Shown here one piece after another: positions 40,109 through 48,571 of a DNA stretch of 64,000 nucleotides (position 1 is the first letter of the stretch; every line of letters starts with the position of its first letter). The stretch covers positions 1-64,000 of the forward strand of contig NZ_PSWS01000040.1 of NCBI RefSeq assembly GCF_002932875.1, given 5' to 3'. Below the pieces are notes generated by a model. The model worked only from the letters and a program-made list of their open reading frames with translations, was not told the DNA's origin and made no database searches. Both the position numbers and the translations under genes were made by a program. This DNA comes from Rathayibacter tritici (GTDB lineage: Bacteria > Actinomycetota > Actinomycetes > Actinomycetales > Microbacteriaceae).

Positions 40109-40290
40109 GTCGGACCGGTCGCTGGGGGCGGCCGCCTGGGGGGACAGGCAGCGCGGTCCGCGCGGTACCCGAGCCGCATGCGCGGCCCGCGCCCGTCCCC
40201 GCCCCGCTCTCACCCGCTGCCCGCGGAACGGGTACGCTCTGCTGGACACCAGATGTCGGAGAGGTCTCCGCACATCCCAGCGGAGGCCCC

Positions 40291-41049
40291 ATGAGTGACG
40301 AGCCCCCGGCGACGCCGGAGACGACGCGTACGCCGCGTCTCTCCCGCGAGCAGGTCCGCATCCGCCTGCTCGACGCGGCCCTCGCAGTCGTGCGGACCGA
40401 GGGTCTGCGCGTCGGAGTCGGCCACCTGTCGCTCGAAGACGTCATCCGCTCGGCCGGGGTGCCGCGCAGCACGGTGTATCGGATCTGGCCGACCCGGAAG
40501 TCGTTCTACGACGAGCTGATCGGTGCCATTCCCGAGCGGGTACTCGCGACTCGGCTCGACCAGCCGTCGCTGGCCGCCGGGGACTCCTACCTGCATCGCC
40601 ACCTCGTCGCGGAGCTCACGCCGGAGCAGCGTCGCGAGGCCCTGGTCGCCTCGGTGCGGGTGGCCGTCGATGCGAACGTCGACAACGTTTTCTCAGCACA
40701 GCACTGGCGCAACTTCATCGCCCTCGCCGGCGCGGCCGACTCGCACGAGGAGCCGGCGAGGACCGCCATCCGCTCGGCGCTGCGCGTCCGTCAGCTCCAC
40801 TTCATCGACAACATGGCGAAGTACTACCAGCACACCCTCGACGAGGCAGGGCTGCGGCTGCGCCCGGGCCGCAGCCACGCGGCACTCGCCTCCGCCGTCT
40901 CTGCCCTCGTGGAGGGTCTCTGCATTGCCCGCATCGCCGCGCCGGAGCTGGTGACCGGCCCCCTCGACCCCGCCGACCCCGACGGCCCCTCGCTCGCCGT
41001 CGTCTCGGTGTTGATGCTGATCGACGGGTTCACCGAAACGGACGACTGA
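40291..41049 (+). CDS. TetR/AcrR family transcriptional regulator
   Basis: A 252-aa TetR-family regulator. The N-terminal DNA-binding domain is SREQVRIRLLDAALAVVRTEGL...HLSLEDVIRSAGVPRSTVYRIWPTRKSFYDELI, with recognition helix STVYRIWPTR. The rest is the helical ligand-binding/dimer domain. GGAGG precedes the ATG. It is tail-to-tail with a second TetR gene 20 bases away, with similar HTH wording (VPRS(T/S)VYRIW.TR..F). The target genes are unknown; the adjacent lipase is a candidate by position only. Confidence 0.88.
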   Translation: MSDEPPATPETTRTPRLSREQVRIRLLDAALAVVRTEGLRVGVGHLSLEDVIRSAGVPRSTVYRIWPTRKSFYDELIGAIPERVLATRLDQPSLAAGDSYLHRHLVAELTPEQRREALVASVRVAVDANVDNVFSAQHWRNFIALAGAADSHEEPARTAIRSALRVRQLHFIDNMAKYYQHTLDEAGLRLRPGRSHAALASAVSALVEGLCIARIAAPELVTGPLDPADPDGPSLAVVSVLMLIDGFTETDD

Positions 41050-41068
41050 TCCGGGGATCCGCGTGCGC

Positions 41069-41842
41069 TCAGTCCTCCGCGACCGGCTCCAGCATCCCGT
41101 CGACGATCGAGCGGATCGTCCACGCCGCGAGCATCCACTCGACCGGCTCTCCGTCGAGGCCGGGGGCCGTCACGGCGGCGTCGAGGTCATCGTCCAGGAG
41201 GCGGCCGCGGTGCGCGAGTCCGTCGATCACGGTCGCCGTGAGGTGAGCGAGCTGGAGCGTGGTGAATCCGGGGCGCAGTGAGGCGCCGATCAACTCGAGG
41301 AACTCCTCGTAGAAGTCCCGCATCCGGCGGGTCAGCATGCCCTCGATCCGCTTCGCCGTCGCCTGGACGGCATCGCGCGCGGGCCCGGCCTCCATCGAGA
41401 AGGTGCAGGCGAGGAGGGCGTTGTAGGAGGACCAGTCAGCGGATCGGCGGAGTGACTCCGCGTTCGCGCGAGCGCCGATCCGGATCATCTCCCAGCCGAC
41501 CTGTCGGCGTCCGGCGGCGGTCACGAGCAGGTGGGAGAAGCGTTTGCGGACCTCGCGCGTCTCCTGTCGGGTCTCGAGTTCGGCGCCCTCGGCGTAGCGG
41601 TCGCGCACGAAGATTTCGCCGATGAGGTCCGCGACGAACTCCTCGCGGGTGCTCCAGATGCGGTAGACGGAGCTGCGCGGCACCTCCGCGAGGCGGATGT
41701 ACTCCTCCATCGGCAGGTGCGCGAAGCTCACGGTGAGGCCGTGGGTCGAGACGACCTCGCGGGCCGTGGTGATCATGCGGTTGCGGACCTGCTCCGCGGG
41801 TATCCTCCGGGCCCGTGCGGCGCCTCCTGAGCTGTCGTCCAT
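41069..41842 (-). CDS. TetR/AcrR family transcriptional regulator
   Basis: A 257-aa regulator. The HTH is RNRMITTAREVVSTHGLTVSFAHLPMEEYIRLAEVPRSSVYRIWSTREEFVADLI; the C-terminal helices bind the effector. The start at ATG 41842 (MDDSSGG) is preferred; a GTG four codons upstream (41854, MSLSM) is the alternative. It resembles the convergent regulator at 40291 strongly enough in the HTH to be an ancient duplicate. No obvious operator palindrome was identified between it and the upstream 42028 gene. Confidence 0.88.
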   Translation of the reverse strand: MDDSSGGAARARRIPAEQVRNRMITTAREVVSTHGLTVSFAHLPMEEYIRLAEVPRSSVYRIWSTREEFVADLIGEIFVRDRYAEGAELETRQETREVRKRFSHLLVTAAGRRQVGWEMIRIGARANAESLRRSADWSSYNALLACTFSMEAGPARDAVQATAKRIEGMLTRRMRDFYEEFLELIGASLRPGFTTLQLAHLTATVIDGLAHRGRLLDDDLDAAVTAPGLDGEPVEWMLAAWTIRSIVDGMLEPVAED

Positions 41843-42027
41843 GCTGAGGGACACTATCCGGTGCCGGGGGCCCCGAGGCGCCCTTCAGGCGGTCCATGAG
41901 CCGATTCGGAACGGTCTGGGGGTCTCCTCCCACTGAAACGAAATGTCTCATCAGCTGCGCGCTGAGTGCCATGCCCGCTACGGTGCAGCCGGGGCGGACC
42001 CGAACCTGCCCCTGCAAGGGGACCTCC

Positions 42028-42708
42028 GTGACCGGATTCGATCGGTTCACGCTGGACGTCGCAGACGGACCAGCGATCGAGCGCGCCGCGCTCCAGGCGC
42101 TGCTCGCGCAGCTGCTGCCGCAGTTCTCGCACGACGAAGAGGGCGTGGACCGGATCGCGGTCCTCGACCTCGACGGCGTGCCCGGCGAGGAGGTGGCCGC
42201 CGCGATGGAGCGCGCCGCGGAGCGCACGGTCGGCCTCGTCGTCCTCTCCTCCTCCGACTCGCTCGAGCCGGTGCGGGCTGTGCTGCGGCGCGAGAGAGCC
42301 GCCTACGTCTGGAAGGGAGACGACCCGAGCGAGCTCGCCGCCGCTGTCGTCTCGGTCGCTTCCGGCCGCACCTGGATCTCGGACACGGCCCGGCACCGGC
42401 TCGTGCACGGCCGGGAGGTGCGCCGCCCGGTGCTGAGCCCGCAGGAGAGCCGGGTGATGCGCGCCTACGGGGCCGGAGCCGCGGTCAGGACCGTCGCCGT
42501 CGATCTCAACGTCGCCGAGCACACCGTCCGCACCTACATCAAGCGGATCCGCGCCAAGTACCTCGAGACCGGGGTCACACTCGACTCACGGGTCGACTTC
42601 TACCGTCACATCGGCGACCACGACGTCGCCATCCGTCGCGGCGGAGACCGGGTGCGGGCCGTCGAGCAGCAGGCGGGCAGCGACGCCGCGAGCGAGCGCC
42701 GAGCGTGA
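42028..42708 (+). CDS. LuxR-type HTH response regulator-like protein
   Basis: A 226-aa protein with a receiver-like N-terminal part (RIAVLDLDGVPGEEVAAAMERAAERTVGLVVLSSSDSLEPVRAVLRRERAAYVWKGDDPSELAAAV) and a C-terminal LuxR HTH (LSPQESRVMRAYGAGAAVRTVAVDLNVAEHTVRTYIKRIRAKYLETG). The usual phosphoacceptor Asp and its acidic pocket are not clear, so it may be an atypical, phosphorylation-independent regulator. GTG 42028 has AAGGGG 7 bases upstream. The last 123 bases overlap the convergent 42586-43359 gene, giving it a ~40-residue charged tail after the HTH. Confidence 0.78.
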   Translation: MTGFDRFTLDVADGPAIERAALQALLAQLLPQFSHDEEGVDRIAVLDLDGVPGEEVAAAMERAAERTVGLVVLSSSDSLEPVRAVLRRERAAYVWKGDDPSELAAAVVSVASGRTWISDTARHRLVHGREVRRPVLSPQESRVMRAYGAGAAVRTVAVDLNVAEHTVRTYIKRIRAKYLETGVTLDSRVDFYRHIGDHDVAIRRGGDRVRAVEQQAGSDAASERRA

Positions 42709-43359
42709 GGCCAGGAGAATCGCGTTCCCGTCGCTGCGCCCCTCGATGAACGCGGTGGCGCCGACCGCGGTGGTGACGGGGAGCAGCTCCCGTACGACCC
42801 GGCGCAGGCGCGTGAGCCTGCGGTGGTCGGCGTCGTCGGCGACGTTGACCGCGAGCAGTCCCGCGGATCCTACTCGCGCGGTGAGCGGAGCGAGCACGGC
42901 CGGCGAGTAGAAGGCCTCCGGGATCTCGTCGCCGTCGTAGACGTCGAGCACGACGAGGTCGGCCTTCCAGGTGGGCAGTGCTCCGGAGGCGTCCGCTGTC
43001 ACGACCCGCACGCGGGCGTCGCGGGGGAGCGGGGCGTGGGCGAGCACGAACTCGACCAGTCCCTCCGCGCTCTCGACCGCGAGCTGCTCGGAGCCGGGCC
43101 GTGTCACCGCGACGTAGCGCGCCAGTGCCAGCGCGCCGGCACCGAGGTGCAGCACGCGCAGCGGCTCACCCGCAGCCGCAGCCGCGTCCACGACCGCGCC
43201 GAGGCGGGCGAGGTACTCGAGGTGCAGTGATCGAGGATCCCCTGGGTCGATCAGCGACTGCTCGATGCCGTCGACCGTGAGCAGCAGTGCCTCCGGCCGC
43301 ACCGGGTCGGGCCTCAGCTCGGCGACGCGGCCATCCGGCAGTACGAGGCTCGGCGGCAT
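42586..43359 (-). CDS. Spermidine-synthase-like methyltransferase-fold protein
   Basis: A 257-aa paralog of the protein at 29805. The glycine motif is LHLGAGALALARYVAVTRPGSEQLAVE; then TADASGALPTWKADLVVLDVYDGDEIPEAFYS and GLLAVNVADDADH. As in its relative, the catalytic Asp pattern of true spermidine synthases is altered (DVYDGD). It could be a SAM-dependent enzyme or a non-catalytic homolog. The ATG at 43359 (MPPSLVLPDGR) starts it; its 3' end overlaps the 3' end of the LuxR-type gene by 123 bases. Confidence 0.78.
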   Translation of the reverse strand: MPPSLVLPDGRVAELRPDPVRPEALLLTVDGIEQSLIDPGDPRSLHLEYLARLGAVVDAAAAAGEPLRVLHLGAGALALARYVAVTRPGSEQLAVESAEGLVEFVLAHAPLPRDARVRVVTADASGALPTWKADLVVLDVYDGDEIPEAFYSPAVLAPLTARVGSAGLLAVNVADDADHRRLTRLRRVVRELLPVTTAVGATAFIEGRSDGNAILLASRSALARGVAARLLLDGPHPVSAATDGDVVVADVTVEVDP

Positions 43360-43402
43360 GCCGTCACGCTAGCGCTCCTCGCGCGATCCGCCCTGGCGCC
43401 GG

Positions 43403-43408
43403 TACGGT
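43403..43408 (+). promoter_or_regulatory. -10 box (TACGGT), leaderless start of 43416 gene
   Basis: TACGGT ends seven bases before ATG 43416, with no ribosome-binding site. Confidence 0.45.
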
Positions 43409-43415
43409 GACAGGC

Positions 43416-43925
43416 ATGGTCGCCTTGATCCTGCTCGACGTCGATGGCGTCCTGAATCCCTCCGTCCGCAGCGATCGCGCGGCGGGCTCGCACCGGCTCG
43501 AACTCGAGCCGGAGCGGGAGGCGCTCGTCGCCCGGCTCGCCGCGGTCGGCACGATCGTCTGGGCCACGACGTGGCCGCCCCGCCTGACCTCGGTCCTCGC
43601 TGAGGATCTCGGGTTGCCGGGCGGCACGGAGGCGATCGTCTTCGACGGCGGGCTCCCTCGCGATCCGCGATTCCCCGGGCAGACCGGCAAGCTTCAGCCG
43701 GTCGCGGCCTGGCTCGAGTCGGCCGCCGACCGCGGCCCGATCGACGCGGTGGTCTGGATCGACGACAACCTCCGCGAGGACGCCTACCTCTGGGCGCGCG
43801 AGCAGAGCACCCCCTTCCATCTGATCCGACCGGACTCGGCGGCGGGCCTCACCGACGACGAGGTCGCGGGGACGGAGCGGTTCCTCGCCGCGCACTCGGC
43901 GTCACGGGGCGACATCCGGGAATAG
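43416..43925 (+). CDS. HAD-domain protein (Swiss-army-knife RNA repair-like)
   Basis: A 169-aa stand-alone HAD domain. Motif I is LILLDVDGVLNP (two Asp), motif II VWATTWPP (Thr), motif III probably the Lys of TGKLQPV, and motif IV VVWIDDNLRED. The DVDGVLNP...WATTW...WIDDN pattern is the one found in HAD domains attached to RNA-repair proteins in actinobacteria. Phosphatase activity is likely; the substrate is unknown. It is divergent from the spermidine-synthase-like gene. Confidence 0.82.
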   Translation: MVALILLDVDGVLNPSVRSDRAAGSHRLELEPEREALVARLAAVGTIVWATTWPPRLTSVLAEDLGLPGGTEAIVFDGGLPRDPRFPGQTGKLQPVAAWLESAADRGPIDAVVWIDDNLREDAYLWAREQSTPFHLIRPDSAAGLTDDEVAGTERFLAAHSASRGDIRE

Positions 43926-44071
43926 CCGACCCCTTCCCCGGTTATCGTCTGTGCGAGTGGGTCCGCTTCGCCGCGGTCCCCTCCTGGACGTCCCGTCCCG
44001 TCGTCGATCCCCGCGCCGCACCCCGCGCACCGCGACCGCCACGACTCCGTGATTCACCGAAGGACAACACC

Positions 44072-44935
44072 GTGACCCTTTCCGCCCGTACCTCTCTGCG
44101 CGTCCTGTTCGGCACTGCTGCTGCCGCCGCCGCCCTGGTCCTCGCCGGCTGCGCGCCCGCCTCGACCGACGACGTGGTCTCGGGCTCGAGCGGCGCGGGC
44201 ACGACCTCCGCGAGCGACGGCCTGACCCTCGCCGAGGTCAAAGACTCCGGAAAGCTCACCATCGGCACCGAGGGCACCTACCCGCCCTTCTCCTTCCACG
44301 CCGATGGCGGCACCGGTGCGCTGACCGGTTACGACATCGACGTGGTCACCGCGGTCGCCGAGAAGCTGGGCGTGGAGCCCGAGTTCCAGGAGACGCAGTG
44401 GGACGCGATTTTCGCGGGCCTGGAGGGTGGGCGCTTCGACGTGATCGCCAACCAGGTCGCGATCAACGATGACCGCAAGGCGAAGTACGACTTCTCCGAG
44501 CCGTACTCCGTCAGCCCCGGCGTCGTGATCGTGCCTGCGAGCGACACGTCCATCACCGATCTCGCCGGCCTCTCCGGCAAGACCACCGCCCAATCGCTCT
44601 CGAGCAACTGGTACACCGTCGCGCAGCAGAACGGCGCGCAGGTCGAGGGCGTCGAGGGCTGGGCCCAGGCCATCGCCCTCGTCGAGCAGGGACGCGTCGA
44701 CGCGACGGTGAACGACCGCCTCACCTGGCTCGACTGGTCCACGACCTACCCCGACCAGGCCGCCGGACTCAAGGTCGCCGTCACGACCGCCGACACCTCC
44801 GCGAGCGGTTTCGCCTTCCCTCGGGGATCCGATGACCTCGTCGCCGCCGTCGACTCCGCCCTCGACGAACTGCGCGCGGACGGCACCCTCGTCTCCCTCT
44901 CCGAGCGCTACTTCGGAGCCGACGTCTCCCAGTAG
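44072..44935 (+). CDS. Amino-acid (probably cystine) ABC transporter substrate-binding lipoprotein
   Basis: A type-3 solute-binding protein, 287 aa. The lipobox is ALVLAGC with Cys27 as lipid anchor. The ligand-binding fold begins KLTIGTEGTYPPFSFH, with FQETQWDAIFAGLEGGRFDVIANQVAINDDRKAKYDFSEPYSVSPGVVIV, and this wording is typical of the cystine/TcyJ-FliY branch. The specificity is inferred. The GTG at 44072 has AAGGACA upstream. It is first of a three-gene importer operon with a permease and an ATPase; a 209-base gap with two hairpins separates it from the permease gene and could set the higher amount of binding protein. Confidence 0.9.
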   Translation: MTLSARTSLRVLFGTAAAAAALVLAGCAPASTDDVVSGSSGAGTTSASDGLTLAEVKDSGKLTIGTEGTYPPFSFHADGGTGALTGYDIDVVTAVAEKLGVEPEFQETQWDAIFAGLEGGRFDVIANQVAINDDRKAKYDFSEPYSVSPGVVIVPASDTSITDLAGLSGKTTAQSLSSNWYTVAQQNGAQVEGVEGWAQAIALVEQGRVDATVNDRLTWLDWSTTYPDQAAGLKVAVTTADTSASGFAFPRGSDDLVAAVDSALDELRADGTLVSLSERYFGADVSQ

Positions 44936-44943
44936 TCCGCCGC

Positions 44944-44974
44944 GGCGGCTCCTTCTGCACCGGGAGGAGCCGCC
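44944..44974 (+). terminator. Hairpin after binding-protein gene
   Basis: A perfect 10-bp stem (44944-44953 with 44965-44974) and an 11-base loop; no T run. It may be a partial terminator or an mRNA 3'-end protector. A second hairpin follows at about 45065-45090 (GGAGGCGGA/TCCGCCTCC). Confidence 0.5.
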
Positions 44975-45144
44975 TCGCGCGGGTTCGGCCTCGCGGTGAG
45001 GGAATGCACTGCGCCGGAGGCCGACGCGCCGGGCGCAATCGTGCCCGGGCATGCCAGCATTCCGAAGGAGGCGGACTCGGTCCGCCTCCGATGCCACCAC
45101 CCGACCGAGCCGACCGCGGGGCTGCTCCGCGAAGGAGAGAATCT

Positions 45145-45798
45145 ATGGATCTTGTCCTCCGGTCGTTCTGGCCGATCCTCTCCGGGGGCATCGTCGGGAC
45201 GATCCCGCTCGCGGTGGTGAGCTTCGCGATCGGGCTCGTGCTCGCGCTGGCGGTCGCCCTGATGCGGCTCTCGCGGGTGCGGATCCTCTCCTGGACCGCC
45301 CGCGCCTACATCTCGGTCATCCGTGGCACACCCCTCCTGGTGCAGCTGTTCGTGATCTTTTACGGCCTGCCGAGCCTCGGCCTCAAGATCGACCCGTGGC
45401 CCAGCGCCACGATCGCCTTCGCCCTGAACGTGGGAGGCTACGCGGCCGAGGTGATTCGAGCGGCGATCCTGAGCGTCCCGAAGGGGCAGTGGGAGGCGGC
45501 GCACACCATCGGCATGAGCCGCGCGCTCTCCCTGCGGCGGATCATCCTGCCGCAGGCCGCGCGGGTCTCGGTGCCGCCGCTGTCGAACACCTTCATCTCC
45601 CTGGTGAAGGACACCTCGCTGGCCTCGCTGATCCTGGTGACCGAGCTCTTCCGGCAGGCGCAGAAGATCGCGACTGCGTCCAGCGAGTTCATGCTGCTCT
45701 ACGTCGAGGCCGCCCTGATCTACTGGCTCATCTGCCTGGTGCTCTCCAGCGGCCAGGGTCTGCTCGAAAAGCGATTGGACCGCTATGTCGCCCGTTGA
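45145..45798 (+). CDS. Amino-acid ABC transporter permease
   Basis: A 217-aa inner-membrane permease of the HisM/TcyB family, with about five transmembrane helices. The EAA loop that contacts the ATPase is EAAHTIGMSRALSLRRIILPQAARVSVPPLSN. RGTPLLVQLFVIFYGLPSLGL is typical for polar-amino-acid permeases. ATG 45145 has GAAGGAGAGA upstream; longer frames are rejected. Its end overlaps the ATPase start by 14 bases. Together with 44072 and 45785 it forms a complete importer. Confidence 0.92.
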   Translation: MDLVLRSFWPILSGGIVGTIPLAVVSFAIGLVLALAVALMRLSRVRILSWTARAYISVIRGTPLLVQLFVIFYGLPSLGLKIDPWPSATIAFALNVGGYAAEVIRAAILSVPKGQWEAAHTIGMSRALSLRRIILPQAARVSVPPLSNTFISLVKDTSLASLILVTELFRQAQKIATASSEFMLLYVEAALIYWLICLVLSSGQGLLEKRLDRYVAR

Positions 45799-46570
45799 CT
45801 CCCCGACCGACGCTCGGCCCGTGGTCACGGCCCGGGGCCTGCGCAAGTCCTTCGGCGGCGTGGAGGTGCTCCGTGGGATCGACCTAGAGGTCCGCCGAGG
45901 CGAGGTCGTCGCTCTCATCGGTCCGTCCGGCTCGGGTAAGACCACCGTCCTGCGCTCGCTGAACAGCCTCGAGGTGCCGGACGGCGGAGTCGTCGAACTC
46001 GCGGACGGCAGCGTGCTCACCTTCGATCGCGGTGTCGGACGCAAGGCGCTCACCGGTCTGCGCAATCACTCCGCGATGGTCTTTCAACATTTCAACCTTT
46101 TCCCTCATCTGACCGTCCTGCAGAACGTCACGGAGGGGCCGCTGCGAGTGCAGCGCCGCTCCGCATCCGAGGTGGTCCCGGAGGCGGAGCTGCTGCTCGA
46201 GCGCGTCGGCCTCGGCGGCCGGGGGAGCGCCTACCCGTTCGAGCTCTCCGGCGGGCAGCAGCAGCGCGTCGGCATCGTGCGGGCGCTCGCGCTGCGGCCC
46301 GAGCTCCTCCTCTTCGATGAGCCGACCTCGGCGCTGGACCCGGAGCTGGTCGGCGACGTGCTCTCGCTGATGCGAGAGCTGGCGGGAGAGGGCTGGACGA
46401 TGCTCGTGGTCACGCACGAACTCGAATTCGCCCGGCAGGTGGCCTCGGAGGTCGTCTTCATGGCCGACGGCGTCGTCGTCGAACGCGGCGCTCCCGCGCA
46501 GATTCTGCGGGAGCCGCGCGAGCCGCGGACCCGGCAGTTCCTGCACCGTCTCCTCCATCCGCTCGACTAG
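45785..46570 (+). CDS. Amino-acid ABC transporter ATP-binding protein
   Basis: The 261-aa ATPase subunit. Walker A is GPSGSGKTT, Q-loop VFQHFNLFPHLTVLQNV, signature LSGGQQQRVGIVRAL, Walker B LLLFDEPTSALDP, and the switch His in VVTHELEFA. It powers import through the upstream permease. Its start lies within the permease gene's end (14-base overlap). The FNLFPHLT Q-loop is standard for the polar-amino-acid subfamily. Confidence 0.95.
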   Translation: MSPVDSPTDARPVVTARGLRKSFGGVEVLRGIDLEVRRGEVVALIGPSGSGKTTVLRSLNSLEVPDGGVVELADGSVLTFDRGVGRKALTGLRNHSAMVFQHFNLFPHLTVLQNVTEGPLRVQRRSASEVVPEAELLLERVGLGGRGSAYPFELSGGQQQRVGIVRALALRPELLLFDEPTSALDPELVGDVLSLMRELAGEGWTMLVVTHELEFARQVASEVVFMADGVVVERGAPAQILREPREPRTRQFLHRLLHPLD

Positions 46571-46627
46571 GTCCGCCCTCCATCGACGGGAGCCGCGCGG
46601 CGCACCGGAAGTGGCGCGACCCGTGCC

Positions 46628-46633
46628 TATGCT
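46628..46633 (+). promoter_or_regulatory. -10 box (TATGCT), leaderless start of 46640 gene
   Basis: TATGCT ends six bases before GTG 46640, without a ribosome-binding site. Confidence 0.5.
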
Positions 46634-46639
46634 GTCCGG

Positions 46640-47347
46640 GTGAACTGGAGCAGCGACGCCGAGACCACGCGGATCCCCTCCGCGACCGAGACGTCCGGCG
46701 GAACCGGACCCCAGCCGACCCGCGAGTACGTCTGGCCCGAACCCGAGACCGAGCGTCAGCCGACGCTCGAACCGTCCCCACCGGCCGCTACTGCCGAGGC
46801 GCCGAGTGCCCTCGGCCCGGTCGAGGCCGAGCCCGAACCTGTCCGCCGCTCGGGCAACCGCCTGGCCGGTCTCGCCCTCGCGCTGCTGACCACGGCGGTC
46901 TTCGCCGCCCTCTACCTGGTGGCGCTCACCGCGATCCGCCTCCTCGTCGGCCGCGCAGCTGGGGATCCGGTGGCGCTCGCGCTCGAGACGGCGCCGACCG
47001 CGCTTTTTCTCGCGCCGGTCGCGGCGTTCTTCGTCGGACTCGCCCTGATCGTGCTGGTCGTGAACCGCGCGGGCTGGTGGGCTTACGTCCTCGGCGGGTT
47101 CCTGGTCGCCCTCCTCACGGCGGCGGCCGCGCTCGCCGGCGGCTGGAGCGCCGTCGGGCCGCTCTCGCTGCCGGTCGACCGTACCCTCGCGCTCGAGTAC
47201 GTCCGCGACCCCGCTGTCCTGGCCGCCGTGCTCGCCGCGGCGGTGCTCGGCCGGGAAGCGAGCGTCTGGGGAGGCGCCGCCATCTCCGGGCGGGCCAGGG
47301 GCGTCAAGCGCCGCAACGCCGAGCGGGAAGCGGCCGATCCGTCGTGA
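46640..47347 (+). CDS. Hypothetical multi-pass membrane protein
   Basis: A 235-aa protein. The first ~70 residues are acidic and rich in Pro/Thr/Glu. Four hydrophobic segments follow: LAGLALALLTTAVFAALYLV, LALETAPTALFLAPVAAFFV with LALIVLVV, WWAYVLGGFLVALLTAAAAL and DPAVLAAVLAAAVLGR. The C terminus is basic (RARGVKRRNAERE). I do not recognise a family. The GTG start appears leaderless. It is coupled to the next gene by a GTGA overlap. Confidence 0.7.
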   Translation: MNWSSDAETTRIPSATETSGGTGPQPTREYVWPEPETERQPTLEPSPPAATAEAPSALGPVEAEPEPVRRSGNRLAGLALALLTTAVFAALYLVALTAIRLLVGRAAGDPVALALETAPTALFLAPVAAFFVGLALIVLVVNRAGWWAYVLGGFLVALLTAAAALAGGWSAVGPLSLPVDRTLALEYVRDPAVLAAVLAAAVLGREASVWGGAAISGRARGVKRRNAEREAADPS

Positions 47348-47847
47348 CGGGCCAGGAACAGGGCCGCAGCGCCGGGCTGGGCTACGGCCTCGCGCTGGCC
47401 GCCTTCGCCGCGTTCCTCTACCTCGCCCTGGTCGTCTGCGCGTTCGGGGTGCTCAGCCTCCTGCTCGATCAGGACGTCGTGCCCGAGCGCGATGCTGGCC
47501 CGCTGCTGGGGCCGGTGTCGGTGGCGGTCTGCGTCCTCGCCGTGCTGGTCGCGATGATGACCCTCGCCGCGCGCCCCGCCGTTCACCGAGTGCTCGGCCC
47601 ATCGCTGCTGACCGGGGTCGTCGTCTCCCTGCTCTTCCTGCTCACCGGCGGCGCGCTCTACGGCCTCGGCCGGCAGGAGCCGGGCGACATCCTCGGCTGG
47701 GTGCTGGATCACGCGCCCACCCCTTTCGCGCTCGCGACTGGCGTGCTCGCGGCGGCGGTGCAGCTCGTGTTCCTCCTGCTCCTGGCTCGCCGCGACGCGG
47801 GCGGCCACAGCCCGCACTGGGGCTGGGAGGGCGACGAGCGGGAGTGA
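47344..47847 (+). CDS. Hypothetical membrane protein, four TM segments
   Basis: A 167-aa protein with four hydrophobic helices: YGLALAAFAAFLYLALVVCAFGVLSLLL, LGPVSVAVCVLAVLVAMMTLA, LLTGVVVSLLFLLTGGALYGLG and FALATGVLAAAVQLVFLLLLA. It ends GHSPHWGWEGDERE. Lineage-restricted membrane protein of unknown role. GTG 47344 overlaps the stop of the preceding membrane gene, so the two act or at least are made together. Confidence 0.7.
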   Translation: MTGQEQGRSAGLGYGLALAAFAAFLYLALVVCAFGVLSLLLDQDVVPERDAGPLLGPVSVAVCVLAVLVAMMTLAARPAVHRVLGPSLLTGVVVSLLFLLTGGALYGLGRQEPGDILGWVLDHAPTPFALATGVLAAAVQLVFLLLLARRDAGGHSPHWGWEGDERE

Positions 47848-48196
47848 TCGTGTCGGCCGGGCGGAGCGGCGTCGCGCGCTCTCCCAGGGCGAACGCCGCT
47901 CGGTTGACCGGCCCCGTCACTCCCCGTAATATTCTCCGGGTGTGCGCTGTGCCGTGCGCTTGTGTCATGCCTCCGGGTCGACGCGGTCGCCGCACCTCGC
48001 TCTACCGGGTCCGCAAGGATCCGCGGGTTCGTCCGATCGGGCGGCCCCCACGGCATACCCCTCACCCTCCCCGGTCCCGCTCGCGGGGCCGCGGGGTGCG
48101 TCGGGTCCAGATGAACTCGGCCGTTCCCGGAGACGGGAGGGCCGAATGTCGACCATCGATCCGCTGTCACCGTGCAGCATCCAAGGAGCAGAACCA
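47848..48196. other. 349-bp upstream region of the str operon
   Basis: It contains a strong promoter (47904-47932) and a ~255-base leader to rpsL. The rpsL frame stays open back to a GTG at 47942, but the residues before S12 are low-complexity and not S12-like. No other gene is seen. Confidence 0.6.
47904..47932 (+). promoter_or_regulatory. Promoter of rpsL-rpsG-fusA
   Basis: TTGACC (47904-47909), 17-base spacer, TAATAT (47927-47932). This is the closest match to a sigma70 consensus that I found in the window. Confidence 0.75.
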
Positions 48197-48571
48197 GTGC
48201 CAACGATTCAGCAGTTGGTCCGTAAGGGACGCACGCCGAAGGTCACCAAGACCAAGGCGCCCGCCCTGAAGGCCAACCCCCAGCAGCGCGGCGTCTGCAC
48301 GCGCGTCTACACGACCACGCCCAAGAAGCCGAACTCGGCCCTCCGCAAGGTGGCCCGCGTGAAGCTCTCCAACGGCACCGAGGTCACCGCCTACATCCCC
48401 GGCGAGGGCCACAACCTGCAGGAGCACTCGATGGTGCTCGTGCGCGGCGGTCGCGTCAAGGACCTCCCCGGTGTCCGCTACAAGATCGTTCGCGGCGCCC
48501 TGGACACCCAGGCCGTCAAGAACCGCAAGCAGGCTCGCAGCCGGTACGGCGCGAAGATGGAGAAGAAGTAA
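48197..48571 (+). CDS. rpsL: 30S ribosomal protein S12
   Basis: The decoding-centre protein S12, 124 aa. GTG at 48197 begins [12 protein letters not shown], with AAGGAG 8 bases upstream. The streptomycin-related Lys43 (in [12 protein letters not shown]) and Lys88 (in [11 protein letters not shown]) have the sensitive form. Asp89, the methylthiolation site, is present. It heads the str operon and its stop overlaps the rpsG start by one base. Confidence 0.98.
   Translation: MPTIQQLVRKGRTPKVTKTKAPALKANPQQRGVCTRVYTTTPKKPNSALRKVARVKLSNGTEVTAYIPGEGHNLQEHSMVLVRGGRVKDLPGVRYKIVRGALDTQAVKNRKQARSRYGAKMEKK

Noticed and set aside
45000-45144. SAM- or cysteine-type riboswitch before the permease gene
   Set aside because: Hairpins are present, but I could not match any conserved riboswitch core.
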